Origin: JBKDZR01 sp047971485
Lineage (GTDB): Bacteria; Pseudomonadota; Alphaproteobacteria; Rhodobacterales; Rhodobacteraceae
Length of the DNA stretch: 64,000 bases
Reading direction: 5' to 3'
Assembly: GCA_047971485.1 (NCBI GenBank)
Contig: JBKDZR010000043.1
Coordinates: 5,206-69,205, forward strand
Shown here: positions 36,725-44,272 of the stretch, piece by piece
Layout: every line of letters begins with the position of its first letter
Numbering within the stretch: the stretch's first letter is position 1
Notes under the pieces: model-generated
What the model was told of the DNA's origin: nothing
What the model saw: only the letters and a program-made list of their open reading frames with translations
Database searches by the model: none
Translations under genes and position numbers: made by a program

Positions 36725-38071
36725 TCATTCCCCCTGCCGGGCCAGCCAGTCTTCGAGCCAGTGGATATTATAAGATCCCTGCAGGATGGCCGGTTCCTGC
36801 AGCAGCGCATCGAACAGCGGGGCGGTGGTGTCGATCCCGTCGACGATCAACTCGCCCAGGGCGCGATGCAGACGGGACAGGGCCTCGGGGCGATCGCGTC
36901 CATGGACGATCAGCTTGAGGATCAGGCTGTCGTAATAGGGCGGGATCGCATAGCCGTCATAAAGCGCGGAATCCAGGCGCACCCCCAGACCGCCGGGCGC
37001 GTGGTAGGCGCTGACCCGTCCGGGGCAGGGGATGAAATCGGGCAGACGTTCGGCGTTAACCCGGACCTCGATGGCATGGCCCTGGGGGATCAGCGCGGCC
37101 TGTTCAAAAGACAGGGGCAGGCCGGCGGCCACCCGGATCTGTTCGCGCACCAGATCGACGCCGAAGATTTCTTCGGTCACCGGGTGTTCCACCTGCAGGC
37201 GGGTGTTCATCTCGATGAAGTAGAACTCGCCGTTTTCATACAGGAACTCGATGGTGCCGGCGCCGGCATAGCCGATTTCAGCCACGGCATCGGCGCAGAC
37301 CTTGCCGATCCGGGCGCGGGTTTCAGAATCGATCACCGGGCCGGGGGCTTCTTCCAGAACCTTCTGGTGGCGGCGCTGAAGCGAACAGTCGCGTTCGCCC
37401 AGATGCACGGCTTTGCCCTTGCCGTCACCGAAAACCTGGATCTCGATATGCCGCGGCGCGCCGAGGTATTTCTCGATATAGACCTCGTCATTGCCGAAGG
37501 CGGATTTCGCCTCACTGCGCGCAGTGCGGAAGGCGGTTTCCAGATCAGCGGCCGTCCGGGCCAGTTTCATGCCGCGCCCGCCACCGCCAGCCGTGGCCTT
37601 GACGATGACCGGAAAGCCGATTTCGGCGGCGACTGTGCGGGCGGTGTCCAAATCGGGAACGCCCCCATCCGAGCCAGGGACACAAGGCACGCCCAAGGCC
37701 TTCATGGTTTCCTTGGCGGTGATCTTGTCGCCCATGATGCGGATGTGTTCGGCGGTCGGGCCGATGAAGGTCAGCCCGTGATCCTCGACCACCTGCACGA
37801 AGGCGGCGTTTTCCGACAGAAAACCATAGCCCGGGTGGATCGCCTCGGCGCCGGTGATTTCACAGGCCGAGATGATCGAGGGCACATGCAGATAGCTTTG
37901 GCCGCCGGCGGGCGGGCCGATGCACACCGCTTCGTCGGCCATGCGTACATGCATCGCATCGGCATCTGCGGTGGAATGGACGGCCACGCTGGCGATGCCC
38001 ATTTCCCGGCAGGCGCGGATGACGCGAAGGGCGATTTCGCCGCGATTGGCGATGAGGATTTTCTTGAACAT
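36725..38071 (-). CDS. accC: Acetyl-CoA carboxylase, biotin carboxylase subunit
   Basis: Carboxylates biotin on the carrier protein AccB, the first half-reaction in malonyl-CoA synthesis; 448 residues. Motifs: FKKILIANRGEIALRVIRAC at the start, the glycine-rich ATP-grasp loop GGGGRGMKLART, KYLGAPRHIEIQVFGD, EERDCSLQRRHQK-like GERDCSLQRRHQKVLEEAP, and EMNTRLQVEHPVTE with the catalytic Glu/Arg. The open frame extends 19 codons upstream into accB, but MFKKILIANRGE is the conserved start. It follows accB by 7 bases. Confidence 0.97.
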   Translation of the reverse strand: MFKKILIANRGEIALRVIRACREMGIASVAVHSTADADAMHVRMADEAVCIGPPAGGQSYLHVPSIISACEITGAEAIHPGYGFLSENAAFVQVVEDHGLTFIGPTAEHIRIMGDKITAKETMKALGVPCVPGSDGGVPDLDTARTVAAEIGFPVIVKATAGGGGRGMKLARTAADLETAFRTARSEAKSAFGNDEVYIEKYLGAPRHIEIQVFGDGKGKAVHLGERDCSLQRRHQKVLEEAPGPVIDSETRARIGKVCADAVAEIGYAGAGTIEFLYENGEFYFIEMNTRLQVEHPVTEEIFGVDLVREQIRVAAGLPLSFEQAALIPQGHAIEVRVNAERLPDFIPCPGRVSAYHAPGGLGVRLDSALYDGYAIPPYYDSLILKLIVHGRDRPEALSRLHRALGELIVDGIDTTAPLFDALLQEPAILQGSYNIHWLEDWLARQGE

Positions 38072-38078
38072 CGCCGGT

Positions 38079-38570
38079 TTACTCGATGATGACGAGTGGC
38101 GCGCCATATTCGACGGGGGTGCCGTCATCGACCAGGATCCGCGTCACCGTCCCGGCGCGGGGTGAAGGGATCTGGTTCATGGTTTTCATCGCCTCGACGA
38201 TCAGCAGGGTTTGCCCCTCCTTGACCGTGGCGCCCACCGAGATGAACGGATCGGCGCCGGGTTCGGATTGCAGATAGACGGTGCCCACCATCGGTGAGGC
38301 GACGGCGCCGGGATGGCTGGCCGGGTCGTCCACTGCCTTTGGCGCGGGGGCGGCGATCATGCTGTCGGGCTGGGCCGCCACGGGGGCGGGCAGGGCGACA
38401 GGGGCGTCGGGCACGTGCCTGGGCTGGGCATAGCGGCTGAGCCGGACATTCAGCGTCGAATCTTCGCCATAGTCACGTTTGACCTGCAATTCGGACAGGT
38501 CGTTCTGCCGCAGAAGCTCGGCCAGGGCCCTGATGAATTCAACGTCTTCGGAATGGGGCGTTTCTTTCAT
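38079..38570 (-). CDS. accB: Acetyl-CoA carboxylase, biotin carboxyl carrier protein
   Basis: Biotin carrier of acetyl-CoA carboxylase, 163 residues. An N-terminal helix-rich region (FIRALAELLRQNDLSELQVKRD) is followed by a Pro/Ala-rich linker (about residues 55-90) and a biotinyl domain with the biotin-accepting lysine in VEAMKTMNQI and the ASPMVGTVYLQ entry strand. Forms the operon accB-accC; the accA and accD subunits are not in the window. Confidence 0.97.
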   Translation of the reverse strand: MKETPHSEDVEFIRALAELLRQNDLSELQVKRDYGEDSTLNVRLSRYAQPRHVPDAPVALPAPVAAQPDSMIAAPAPKAVDDPASHPGAVASPMVGTVYLQSEPGADPFISVGATVKEGQTLLIVEAMKTMNQIPSPRAGTVTRILVDDGTPVEYGAPLVIIE

Positions 38571-38717
38571 GGCCTCTCACTTCGTTGGTGCGCAGTCTGA
38601 TGCGGCCGGGCCGCTTGAGAGGTCTCTACACACTATCTTCGATGGTGAAAAGCGGATCGCGACGCCTGATCCGGTGGAAAAATGGTGAAAGGCCGGGGCC
38701 GGAACGGGTTGCCGGCC

Positions 38718-39092
38718 TCAGACTCGACGGTCCAGCAGCAGCGGTGCCATGGGATCCAGGCGTTCGGTGCCCTTGCTGGCGATGGGGCCGAAATCCTCGG
38801 CGGCCTGTTCCGCGATGTTGGCAAAGATTTCGCGCAGATGTTCGAACCCTTCAATGACCCGTTCCATCCGGTCAAAGGAGGTCACGGTTTCGGTCGGGCC
38901 GGTCATCCGCGGGTCATAGATCGCGCGGGCGGCCAGGGCGGCGGCTATCATGGCGTCGCGGGTGCCGAGGCGAACATCGCGGTGGTCTTCGGGGAGCGGG
39001 CGGTCGGCGATCGCGGCAGGGGCTGCGATGGCGGGTGCGCGGCGCGCGACGGGGACAGCGTGGAGCGGGGCGAGGGAGCCAGTCACATACAT
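38718..39092 (-). CDS. Hypothetical protein, unrecognised
   Basis: A 124-residue protein I do not recognise. The first half is Ala/Pro-rich and basic (HAVPVARRAPAIAAPAAIADRPL), the second half is predicted helical and acidic (FDRMERVIEGFEHLREIFANIAEQAAEDFG). No signal peptide or membrane helix is clear. The ATG at 39092 (MYVTGSLAPL) has GGAGA about 8 bases upstream; an ATG at 39110 is the alternative. It is upstream of accB on the same strand, separated by 147 bases. The codon use fits the neighbours and the frame is intact. Confidence 0.6.
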   Translation of the reverse strand: MYVTGSLAPLHAVPVARRAPAIAAPAAIADRPLPEDHRDVRLGTRDAMIAAALAARAIYDPRMTGPTETVTSFDRMERVIEGFEHLREIFANIAEQAAEDFGPIASKGTERLDPMAPLLLDRRV

Positions 39093-39235
39093 CTGAAATT
39101 CTCCATGCATTCGTTTCTATTTTTAGACGAATGCAGGAACAATCCGGCTAAATTGTGGCAAAACGTCAACTGTATGCAAGTTTGGTAAAATTTTAGCGCA
39201 ATGCCCGGGATTACCCCCGGGAAGGGATCCGGCGC

Positions 39236-39263
39236 TTGACTGTCCCGGTCCGGATGCTAGCGT
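39236..39263 (+). promoter_or_regulatory. Candidate vegetative promoter of the class III aminotransferase gene
   Basis: TTGACT (39236-39241), a 16-base spacer, and TAGCGT (39258-39263). The -10 is 33 bases before the start chosen at 39296. An alternative TTG start inside the -35 would put the promoter within the coding region, which argues for the later start. Confidence 0.5.
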
Positions 39264-39295
39264 TCAGGGGTCTCACAGCAGTGGAAAACCGTGCC

Positions 39296-40624
39296 ATGGC
39301 CCTTGATCGTCACGCCATTCCCAATGACCTATCCGCTTTCTGGATGCCCTTCACCGCGAATCGCCAGTTCAAGGCCAATCCGCGGATGCTGGTCGATGCC
39401 GAAGGCATGTACTACACCGCCGCCGATGGCCGGCGCATTCTGGATGGCACGGCAGGGCTTTGGTGTTGCAATGCCGGGCACAAGCGGCCCCGGATCAGCG
39501 CGGCGATCAAGGCCCAGGCCGATGGGCTGGATTATGCGCCGGCTTTCCAGATGGGCCATCCGCAGGCATTTGAACTGGCCAACCGGTTGCGCGATCTGGC
39601 CCCGGACCCTTTCGAACATGTGTTTTTCACCAATTCCGGATCTGAAAGCGTCGAGACCGCCCTGAAATTTGCCATCGCCTATCAAAGGGCCCGGGGCGAA
39701 GGGGCGCGGACCCGGCTGATCGGGCGCGAACGGGGCTATCACGGGGTGAATTTCGGCGGGATCTCGGTGGGGGGGATCGTGTCGAACCGGCGCCAGTTCG
39801 GCACGCTTCTGACCGGGGTTGACCATCTGCCCCACACCCATCTGCCCGATCTGAACGCCTTTAGCCGGGGGCAGCCGGAGCATGGCGCAGATCTGGCTGA
39901 CCGGCTGGAAGACATTGTCGCGCTGCATGGGGCCGATACCATCGCGGCTGTGATCGTCGAACCGGTGGCCGGATCGACCGGGGTGCTGATCCCGCCCAAG
40001 GGCTATCTGGAAAAGCTGCGGGCCATCACCCGCAAACATGGGATCGTGCTGATCTTTGATGAGGTCATCACCGGGTTCGGCCGGGTTGGCACGCCTTTTG
40101 CGGCCGAGCATTTCGGGGTGATGCCCGACCTGATCGCCTGTGCCAAGGGGCTGACCAACGGGGTGATCCCCATGGGCGCGGTTCTGGCCACTGCCGAGAT
40201 CCATGACGCCTTCATGCAGGGTCCGGAGCATATGATCGAACTTTTCCATGGCTACACCTATTCCGGCAATCCGATGGCTTCGGCGACAGGACTGGCGACA
40301 CTGGAAACCTATCGCGAAGAGGGCTTGCTGACCCGGGCGGCGGATCTGTCGGACTATTGGGCCGAAGCGCTGCACAGCCTGCGCGATCTGCCCCATGTCA
40401 TCGATATCCGCAATCTGGGCCTGATCGGTGCGATTGAACTGGCGCCGATCCCGGGCAAGCCTACCGCCCGTGCATTCCAGGCCTTTCTCGATGCGTTCGA
40501 GGCGGGGCTGCTGATCCGGACAACGGGGGATATCATCGCGCTCAGCCCGCCATTGATCATCGACAAACCCGAGATCGACCGCTTGTTCGACACCCTGTCG
40601 GGCGTGCTGCGCAAGCTGGCCTGA
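39296..40624 (+). CDS. Class III aminotransferase, omega-amino acid--pyruvate type
   Basis: A 442-residue PLP enzyme of the omega-transaminase group that typically moves the amino group of beta-alanine or other omega-amino acids to pyruvate. Diagnostic segments: FWMPFTANRQFKANPRMLV, GLWCCNAGHKRP, FFTNSGSESVETALKFA, GRERGYHGVNFGGISVGG, LIFDEVITGFGRVG with the PLP-ring Asp, and ACAKGLTNGVIPMGAV with the Schiff-base Lys. HGYTYSGNPMASA follows. By motif it is close to beta-alanine--pyruvate transaminases (AptA-like), but substrate range cannot be read from sequence. The start at 39296 (MALDRHAIPND) lies after the candidate promoter. Confidence 0.88.
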   Translation: MALDRHAIPNDLSAFWMPFTANRQFKANPRMLVDAEGMYYTAADGRRILDGTAGLWCCNAGHKRPRISAAIKAQADGLDYAPAFQMGHPQAFELANRLRDLAPDPFEHVFFTNSGSESVETALKFAIAYQRARGEGARTRLIGRERGYHGVNFGGISVGGIVSNRRQFGTLLTGVDHLPHTHLPDLNAFSRGQPEHGADLADRLEDIVALHGADTIAAVIVEPVAGSTGVLIPPKGYLEKLRAITRKHGIVLIFDEVITGFGRVGTPFAAEHFGVMPDLIACAKGLTNGVIPMGAVLATAEIHDAFMQGPEHMIELFHGYTYSGNPMASATGLATLETYREEGLLTRAADLSDYWAEALHSLRDLPHVIDIRNLGLIGAIELAPIPGKPTARAFQAFLDAFEAGLLIRTTGDIIALSPPLIIDKPEIDRLFDTLSGVLRKLA

Positions 40625-40868
40625 CCTTGAGGCGTGTCTTTGGCTCGGCGCTGCTTGGCTAAATTTGGCCTGGCCCCGCCGGGCTGTGTTTCGCGCCCCG
40701 GGGCGTTCGTTCAGACAGAGACAGCGCGCCCTTCTGTCGTTTGAGGGGCAGGATCCCCGGATGCTGACGGCGCCAACTGCACCGTCATGAAAATCGTTGA
40801 AATTTGGTTGATTCCCATGATCAGGCCTGCCACAAATTTTCTATTGATCGGTAAAAGGATGTCATTTT

Positions 40869-41555
40869 ATGGGGCTAAGAAGTTTTTTTGGCGCGGCAAT
40901 ACTGATTTTTCTGGGGGGCGGCGCCTCGGCCTCGACCATTTTCAGTTTCGAGGGGCCGGCTTATCAACCCCGAATCATGCTTGGGGTGGAGTCCCTGGCA
41001 AGCCGGGCCCGCATCTCGTTTGAACTGGACGGCGACAGACTGATCGCCGGCAGTTATGAGGTTCATGGCTATACCGGAAAATTTGTCGATCTGCGTGTCA
41101 GCGAATTCGTCACTTATGTCCGCCCTGGCGTGTCTTTCGGCTTGGATATTTCGTTTACCATCGACCCGAATACGCCGGAATGGGTGTGCAGCCCGTATCC
41201 GTATTGCGGGGCCGTGGACAGCCACATGATGGACGGGATGCCGCTGGAACCGGATCTGAATGCGCTTAGCCTCAAGGTCAGTGGCTTTTCGGCGCGCTCG
41301 GCCGGGGCGGGTGTGCGCGAGGCGGATCTGATCGCCTGGATGGATGGCCAAAGCGGCACGCGTGTTGCGCTGGATTACGTCTTTGTCAGCCTGGCGAAAA
41401 CCGTGCGTCATCTGGGGGGCTTTGAAGAGGGCGGTGCCTTTGACTATCGTGCAGCGCCGCCACCAGCCCCCAAGATCTCCCCCGTGCCGTTGCCGGCCAG
41501 CGCCTTGCTGCTGTTGGCTGGTTTGGGGCTGTTGCGCTTGCGGGGCCGAGCCTGA
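40869..41555 (+). CDS. VPLPA-CTERM sorting domain-containing protein
   Basis: A 228-residue exported protein of unknown function. The signal peptide covers about residues 1-21 (AAILIFLGGGASA). The body is beta-rich by appearance, with a pair of cysteines in WVCSPYPYCG. The C-terminal sorting signal is textbook: VPLPASALLLLAGLGLL and the basic tail RLRGRA, preceded by a Pro-rich spacer (APPPAPKISP). About 245 bases of non-coding DNA precede it, turning AT-rich close to the gene, and AAAGGATG gives a weak ribosome site. It differs in sequence from the VPLPA-CTERM protein at 11222. Confidence 0.8.
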   Translation: MGLRSFFGAAILIFLGGGASASTIFSFEGPAYQPRIMLGVESLASRARISFELDGDRLIAGSYEVHGYTGKFVDLRVSEFVTYVRPGVSFGLDISFTIDPNTPEWVCSPYPYCGAVDSHMMDGMPLEPDLNALSLKVSGFSARSAGAGVREADLIAWMDGQSGTRVALDYVFVSLAKTVRHLGGFEEGGAFDYRAAPPPAPKISPVPLPASALLLLAGLGLLRLRGRA

Positions 41556-41648
41556 CCATGAACTTGATTTGTGGGCGACCTCCTGGGCGCCGGCTTGGAA
41601 CGGACCCGGATGGGTCCGTTTGTCCTTTTCGGGACGCGTAGGGCCCGT

Positions 41649-41933
41649 TCAAATGTCGGTTGCGCCGCAGGTGCGAATCTCGACCTCCTCGCCGTTGCCA
41701 GTGTAATAGGCGCAGCGGTTGGTCTGTTCGTGATGACGGGCCAGGACGCCGGCCCCCCCGGCGGCAAGGGCGGCGGCGGCTGTCCAGCCCGAATCGGCGC
41801 CAAGCATCTGGGCGGTGATGGCGCCGATCGCCCCCGCCGCAACCCCTGTGCCCACCTGTTCGCGTGTGTTGGGATCCATCTGGCAGGCTGTCAGCAGCAC
41901 CGTGGCGGACAGGGCGAATACCGTGGTTTTCAT
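41649..41933 (-). CDS. Small lipoprotein with glycine-zipper-like region
   Basis: A 94-residue lipoprotein. The lipobox is LLTAC, giving Cys17 as the acylated residue. The central region (VGTGVAAGAIGAITAQMLG, then AALAAGGAGVLA) is a Gly/Ala-rich zipper of the kind found in SmpA/YmgG-like and Rickettsia 17-kDa-like surface proteins. The C-terminus has two more Cys (NRCAYY, RTCG). Function unknown. A 296-base divergent gap separates it from the ScfR-type gene. Confidence 0.75.
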   Translation of the reverse strand: MKTTVFALSATVLLTACQMDPNTREQVGTGVAAGAIGAITAQMLGADSGWTAAAALAAGGAGVLARHHEQTNRCAYYTGNGEEVEIRTCGATDI

Positions 41934-42229
41934 CTGGTTCTCCGTTTTTCGATGGGGGCACTATCGGGTGTTCGCCGGCCTCTGACCAGACCCGGGTGCG
42001 AGAAACACATTCGCCGTTCCACTGAGGCTTGTGACAGGATCAACGATTTATTTCTTTAATCTGTAAATTTGTTTTCTTGCGCCGCCCGCGTGTCATTGGC
42101 ATTGTTTCCAAAGTCCCGTCGATTAACGAATGGGAAGCGAGACCGGGAAGATGTTTGGATTGGAAAGATGACCCGCAGATCGCTCTTTCGCGATCAGGGC
42201 GGGTGCCGTGCCGGGGGGGCGGGCAGGTA

Positions 42230-43543
42230 ATGCCGCGCGTCACAGATACCGGGGCGCGCATTCGCGAACGGCGCGGGGTTTTGGGAATCCGGCAGGCGGA
42301 TCTGGCCCGAACTGTTGAGATTTCTCCATCCTACCTCAATTTGATCGAACACAACCGGCGCCGTGTTGGCGGCAAGTTGCTGGTGCGGATCGCGCGTGCA
42401 TTGTCGATGGAGGTCGCCGCGCTGACCCAGGGGGCCGAGGCAGAGATGCTGGACCGGCTGAGCGTGGCGGCACTGGCCCAGCCGTCCGCCGGGGCCGAGC
42501 TTGACCGGATCGACGAGTTGGTCAGCCGGTTTCCGGGGTGGGCGCAGCTGGCCATGGGACAGCAGCGCCAGATTGCGGCGCTGGAGGAAAAGGTTGCGGC
42601 GCTGACCGACAGGCTGACCCATGACCCGTTCCTGTCGGCGACATTTCACGATTTGCTCTCCAAGGTGGCCTCTATCCGGTCGACTGCGGCGATTCTGGCG
42701 GAGACCGAGGATCTGGATGTGGTCTGGCAACGGCGTTTCCGGCGGAACCTGGCCGAGGACAGTCTGGCCCTGTCGGACGGGGCGGCGGCAATGGTGGCCT
42801 ATCTGGAAGCCAAGGATCCCTCGGATCTGGGCATCGCCACGCCGCAGGAGGAACTGGAAGCCTATCTGGCGGCCGGGGCTTATCATGTCCCGGCGCTGGA
42901 ATGCGAGGATGGCGCGGCACCTGAGGATCTTGTGGGGCAAGCCGATCTTCTGCGCTCGGACGAGGCCCGGCGGCGTGCGCGCCTGTATCTGGATCAGTAC
43001 CGCTGCGATGCGCGGACCATGCCGCTGGGAGAATTTGGTGCGGCCGCCGCCGAAGAACGGTTTGATCCGGCCCGCTTGGCCCGCCGTTTCGCGGTGGACA
43101 TTCCGGCGGTCTTCCGGCGCCTGGCCAGCCTGCCCCGTCAGGCGTTGGGGGTTGAACTGGGGCTGGTGATCTGCGACGGGGCCGGGGCGTTGATCTTTCG
43201 CAAACCGGCCGAGGGCTTTCCGCTGCCACGCTTTGGGGCGTCTTGTCCCCTGTGGCCGTTGTTTCAGGCGCTGAGCCATCCGATGACCCCGATCCGGACG
43301 GTCCTCGAACATGTGTCGAGCCCGGATGAAGGGTTCGTCACCTTCGCCTTCTGCCAGCCGGAGATGATCGGGGGGTTCGGTGATGCGGCGGTTCAGCAGT
43401 CGATGATGCTGATCGCGCCGGCAGGCATGGTGCCCGGGGCGTGGCCGGCGGATGCCGAACTGGTGGGCAGTTCGTGCCGGATCTGTCACCGGCTGTCCTG
43501 CCCGGCGCGGCGCGAGGATTGTGTTCTGGCGGACGGGATCTGA
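42230..43543 (+). CDS. XRE-family regulator, ScfR (short-chain fatty acyl-CoA regulator) type
   Basis: A 437-residue transcription factor. An N-terminal Cro/C1 HTH (GARIRERRGVLGIRQADLARTVEISPSYLNLIEHNRRR) is followed by a long sensing region whose C-terminal part fits the DUF2083 domain of the ScfR family, with a cysteine-rich end (GSSCRICHRLSCPARREDC). Family members such as PccR of Rhodobacter sphaeroides bind short acyl-CoAs and control propionyl-CoA or acetate use. The start at 42230 (MPRVTDTGARIRE) is where the HTH begins; the frame is open to 42077. The signalling genes below follow after 67 bases, but co-transcription is not proven. Confidence 0.8.
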   Translation: MPRVTDTGARIRERRGVLGIRQADLARTVEISPSYLNLIEHNRRRVGGKLLVRIARALSMEVAALTQGAEAEMLDRLSVAALAQPSAGAELDRIDELVSRFPGWAQLAMGQQRQIAALEEKVAALTDRLTHDPFLSATFHDLLSKVASIRSTAAILAETEDLDVVWQRRFRRNLAEDSLALSDGAAAMVAYLEAKDPSDLGIATPQEELEAYLAAGAYHVPALECEDGAAPEDLVGQADLLRSDEARRRARLYLDQYRCDARTMPLGEFGAAAAEERFDPARLARRFAVDIPAVFRRLASLPRQALGVELGLVICDGAGALIFRKPAEGFPLPRFGASCPLWPLFQALSHPMTPIRTVLEHVSSPDEGFVTFAFCQPEMIGGFGDAAVQQSMMLIAPAGMVPGAWPADAELVGSSCRICHRLSCPARREDCVLADGI

Positions 43544-43610
43544 CCGGCCGGTGGGCGAAACGGTTGCGGTGGGCCCGGTGCCGCCGAAGCCAAGTGGAAG
43601 GTACGGGATC

Positions 43611-43979
43611 ATGACACGGCATGTCCTGCTGATCGAGGATGAACCGAATATCGTCGAGGCGATGCGTTTCATCCTGTCGCGGGATGGCTGGCAAGTCTCG
43701 TGCCATGTGGACGGGGCCACGGCGCTGGGGGCCATTGCGCGGATCCGGCCGGATGTCGTGGTTCTTGACGTGATGTTGCCCAATCGCAGCGGCTTTGACA
43801 TTCTGCGCGACATTCGTTCGGATATCGACATGATGGCCCTGCCGGTTCTGATGCTGACGGCGAAGGGGCAGGCCAAGGACCGGGAACGGGCCGAGGTTCT
43901 GGGGGTCAGCCGGTTCATGACCAAACCGTTCTCGAACAGCGAGTTGATCGAGATCCTGCATGAAATGGTTATCGCGTGA
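43611..43979 (+). CDS. Single-domain response regulator (CheY-like)
   Basis: A 122-residue stand-alone receiver domain. Acidic pocket E9/D10, phospho-acceptor Asp53 in VVVLDVMLPNRSG, the Thr in LMLTAKG, and Lys in FMTKPFSN are all present, so it should be phosphorylatable. There is no output domain, so it must act through a protein partner or as a phosphate sink. It overlaps the next small gene (TGATG) and lies in line with a histidine kinase two genes on. Confidence 0.9.
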   Translation: MTRHVLLIEDEPNIVEAMRFILSRDGWQVSCHVDGATALGAIARIRPDVVVLDVMLPNRSGFDILRDIRSDIDMMALPVLMLTAKGQAKDRERAEVLGVSRFMTKPFSNSELIEILHEMVIA

Positions 43980-44272
43980 TGCGCCGGGATGAGCGCCTGT
44001 TCCTGGCATATCGCCCCTATCGGCAGCGCCGGGTGGCAGATGCGTCCCGGGCCTTGCCGGCGATTGGCCTGTTCCTGTTTCTGGTGCCCGTCCTGTGGAA
44101 TCGCCCGGGGGCCGAGTCTGGCGCCGGGCCCGGGTTGGCGGTGCAATGGCTTTATGCCATCGGCGTGATCGTGTTTCTGGCCGCGCTGGCCGGACTGATC
44201 GCCTGGGGCTTGTCCCATGCCGGCGAGAACGGCGCAGAACGCCCGCCAGAGGCGGAGAAGGAGAGGGGCTGA
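43979..44272 (+). CDS. Small two-TM protein upstream of symporter-kinase
   Basis: A 97-residue protein with two predicted membrane helices (about residues 25-42 and 58-79) joined by a short loop (NRPGAESGAGPGL) and an acidic/basic C-terminal tail ending EAEKERG. The start overlaps the receiver gene stop as TGATG, and its own stop overlaps the kinase start (TGATG). This strict coupling suggests a partner of the kinase's membrane part. In placement it recalls small membrane proteins encoded beside SSS-family transporters and CbrA-type kinases; no function can be given from sequence. Confidence 0.7.
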   Translation: MRRDERLFLAYRPYRQRRVADASRALPAIGLFLFLVPVLWNRPGAESGAGPGLAVQWLYAIGVIVFLAALAGLIAWGLSHAGENGAERPPEAEKERG

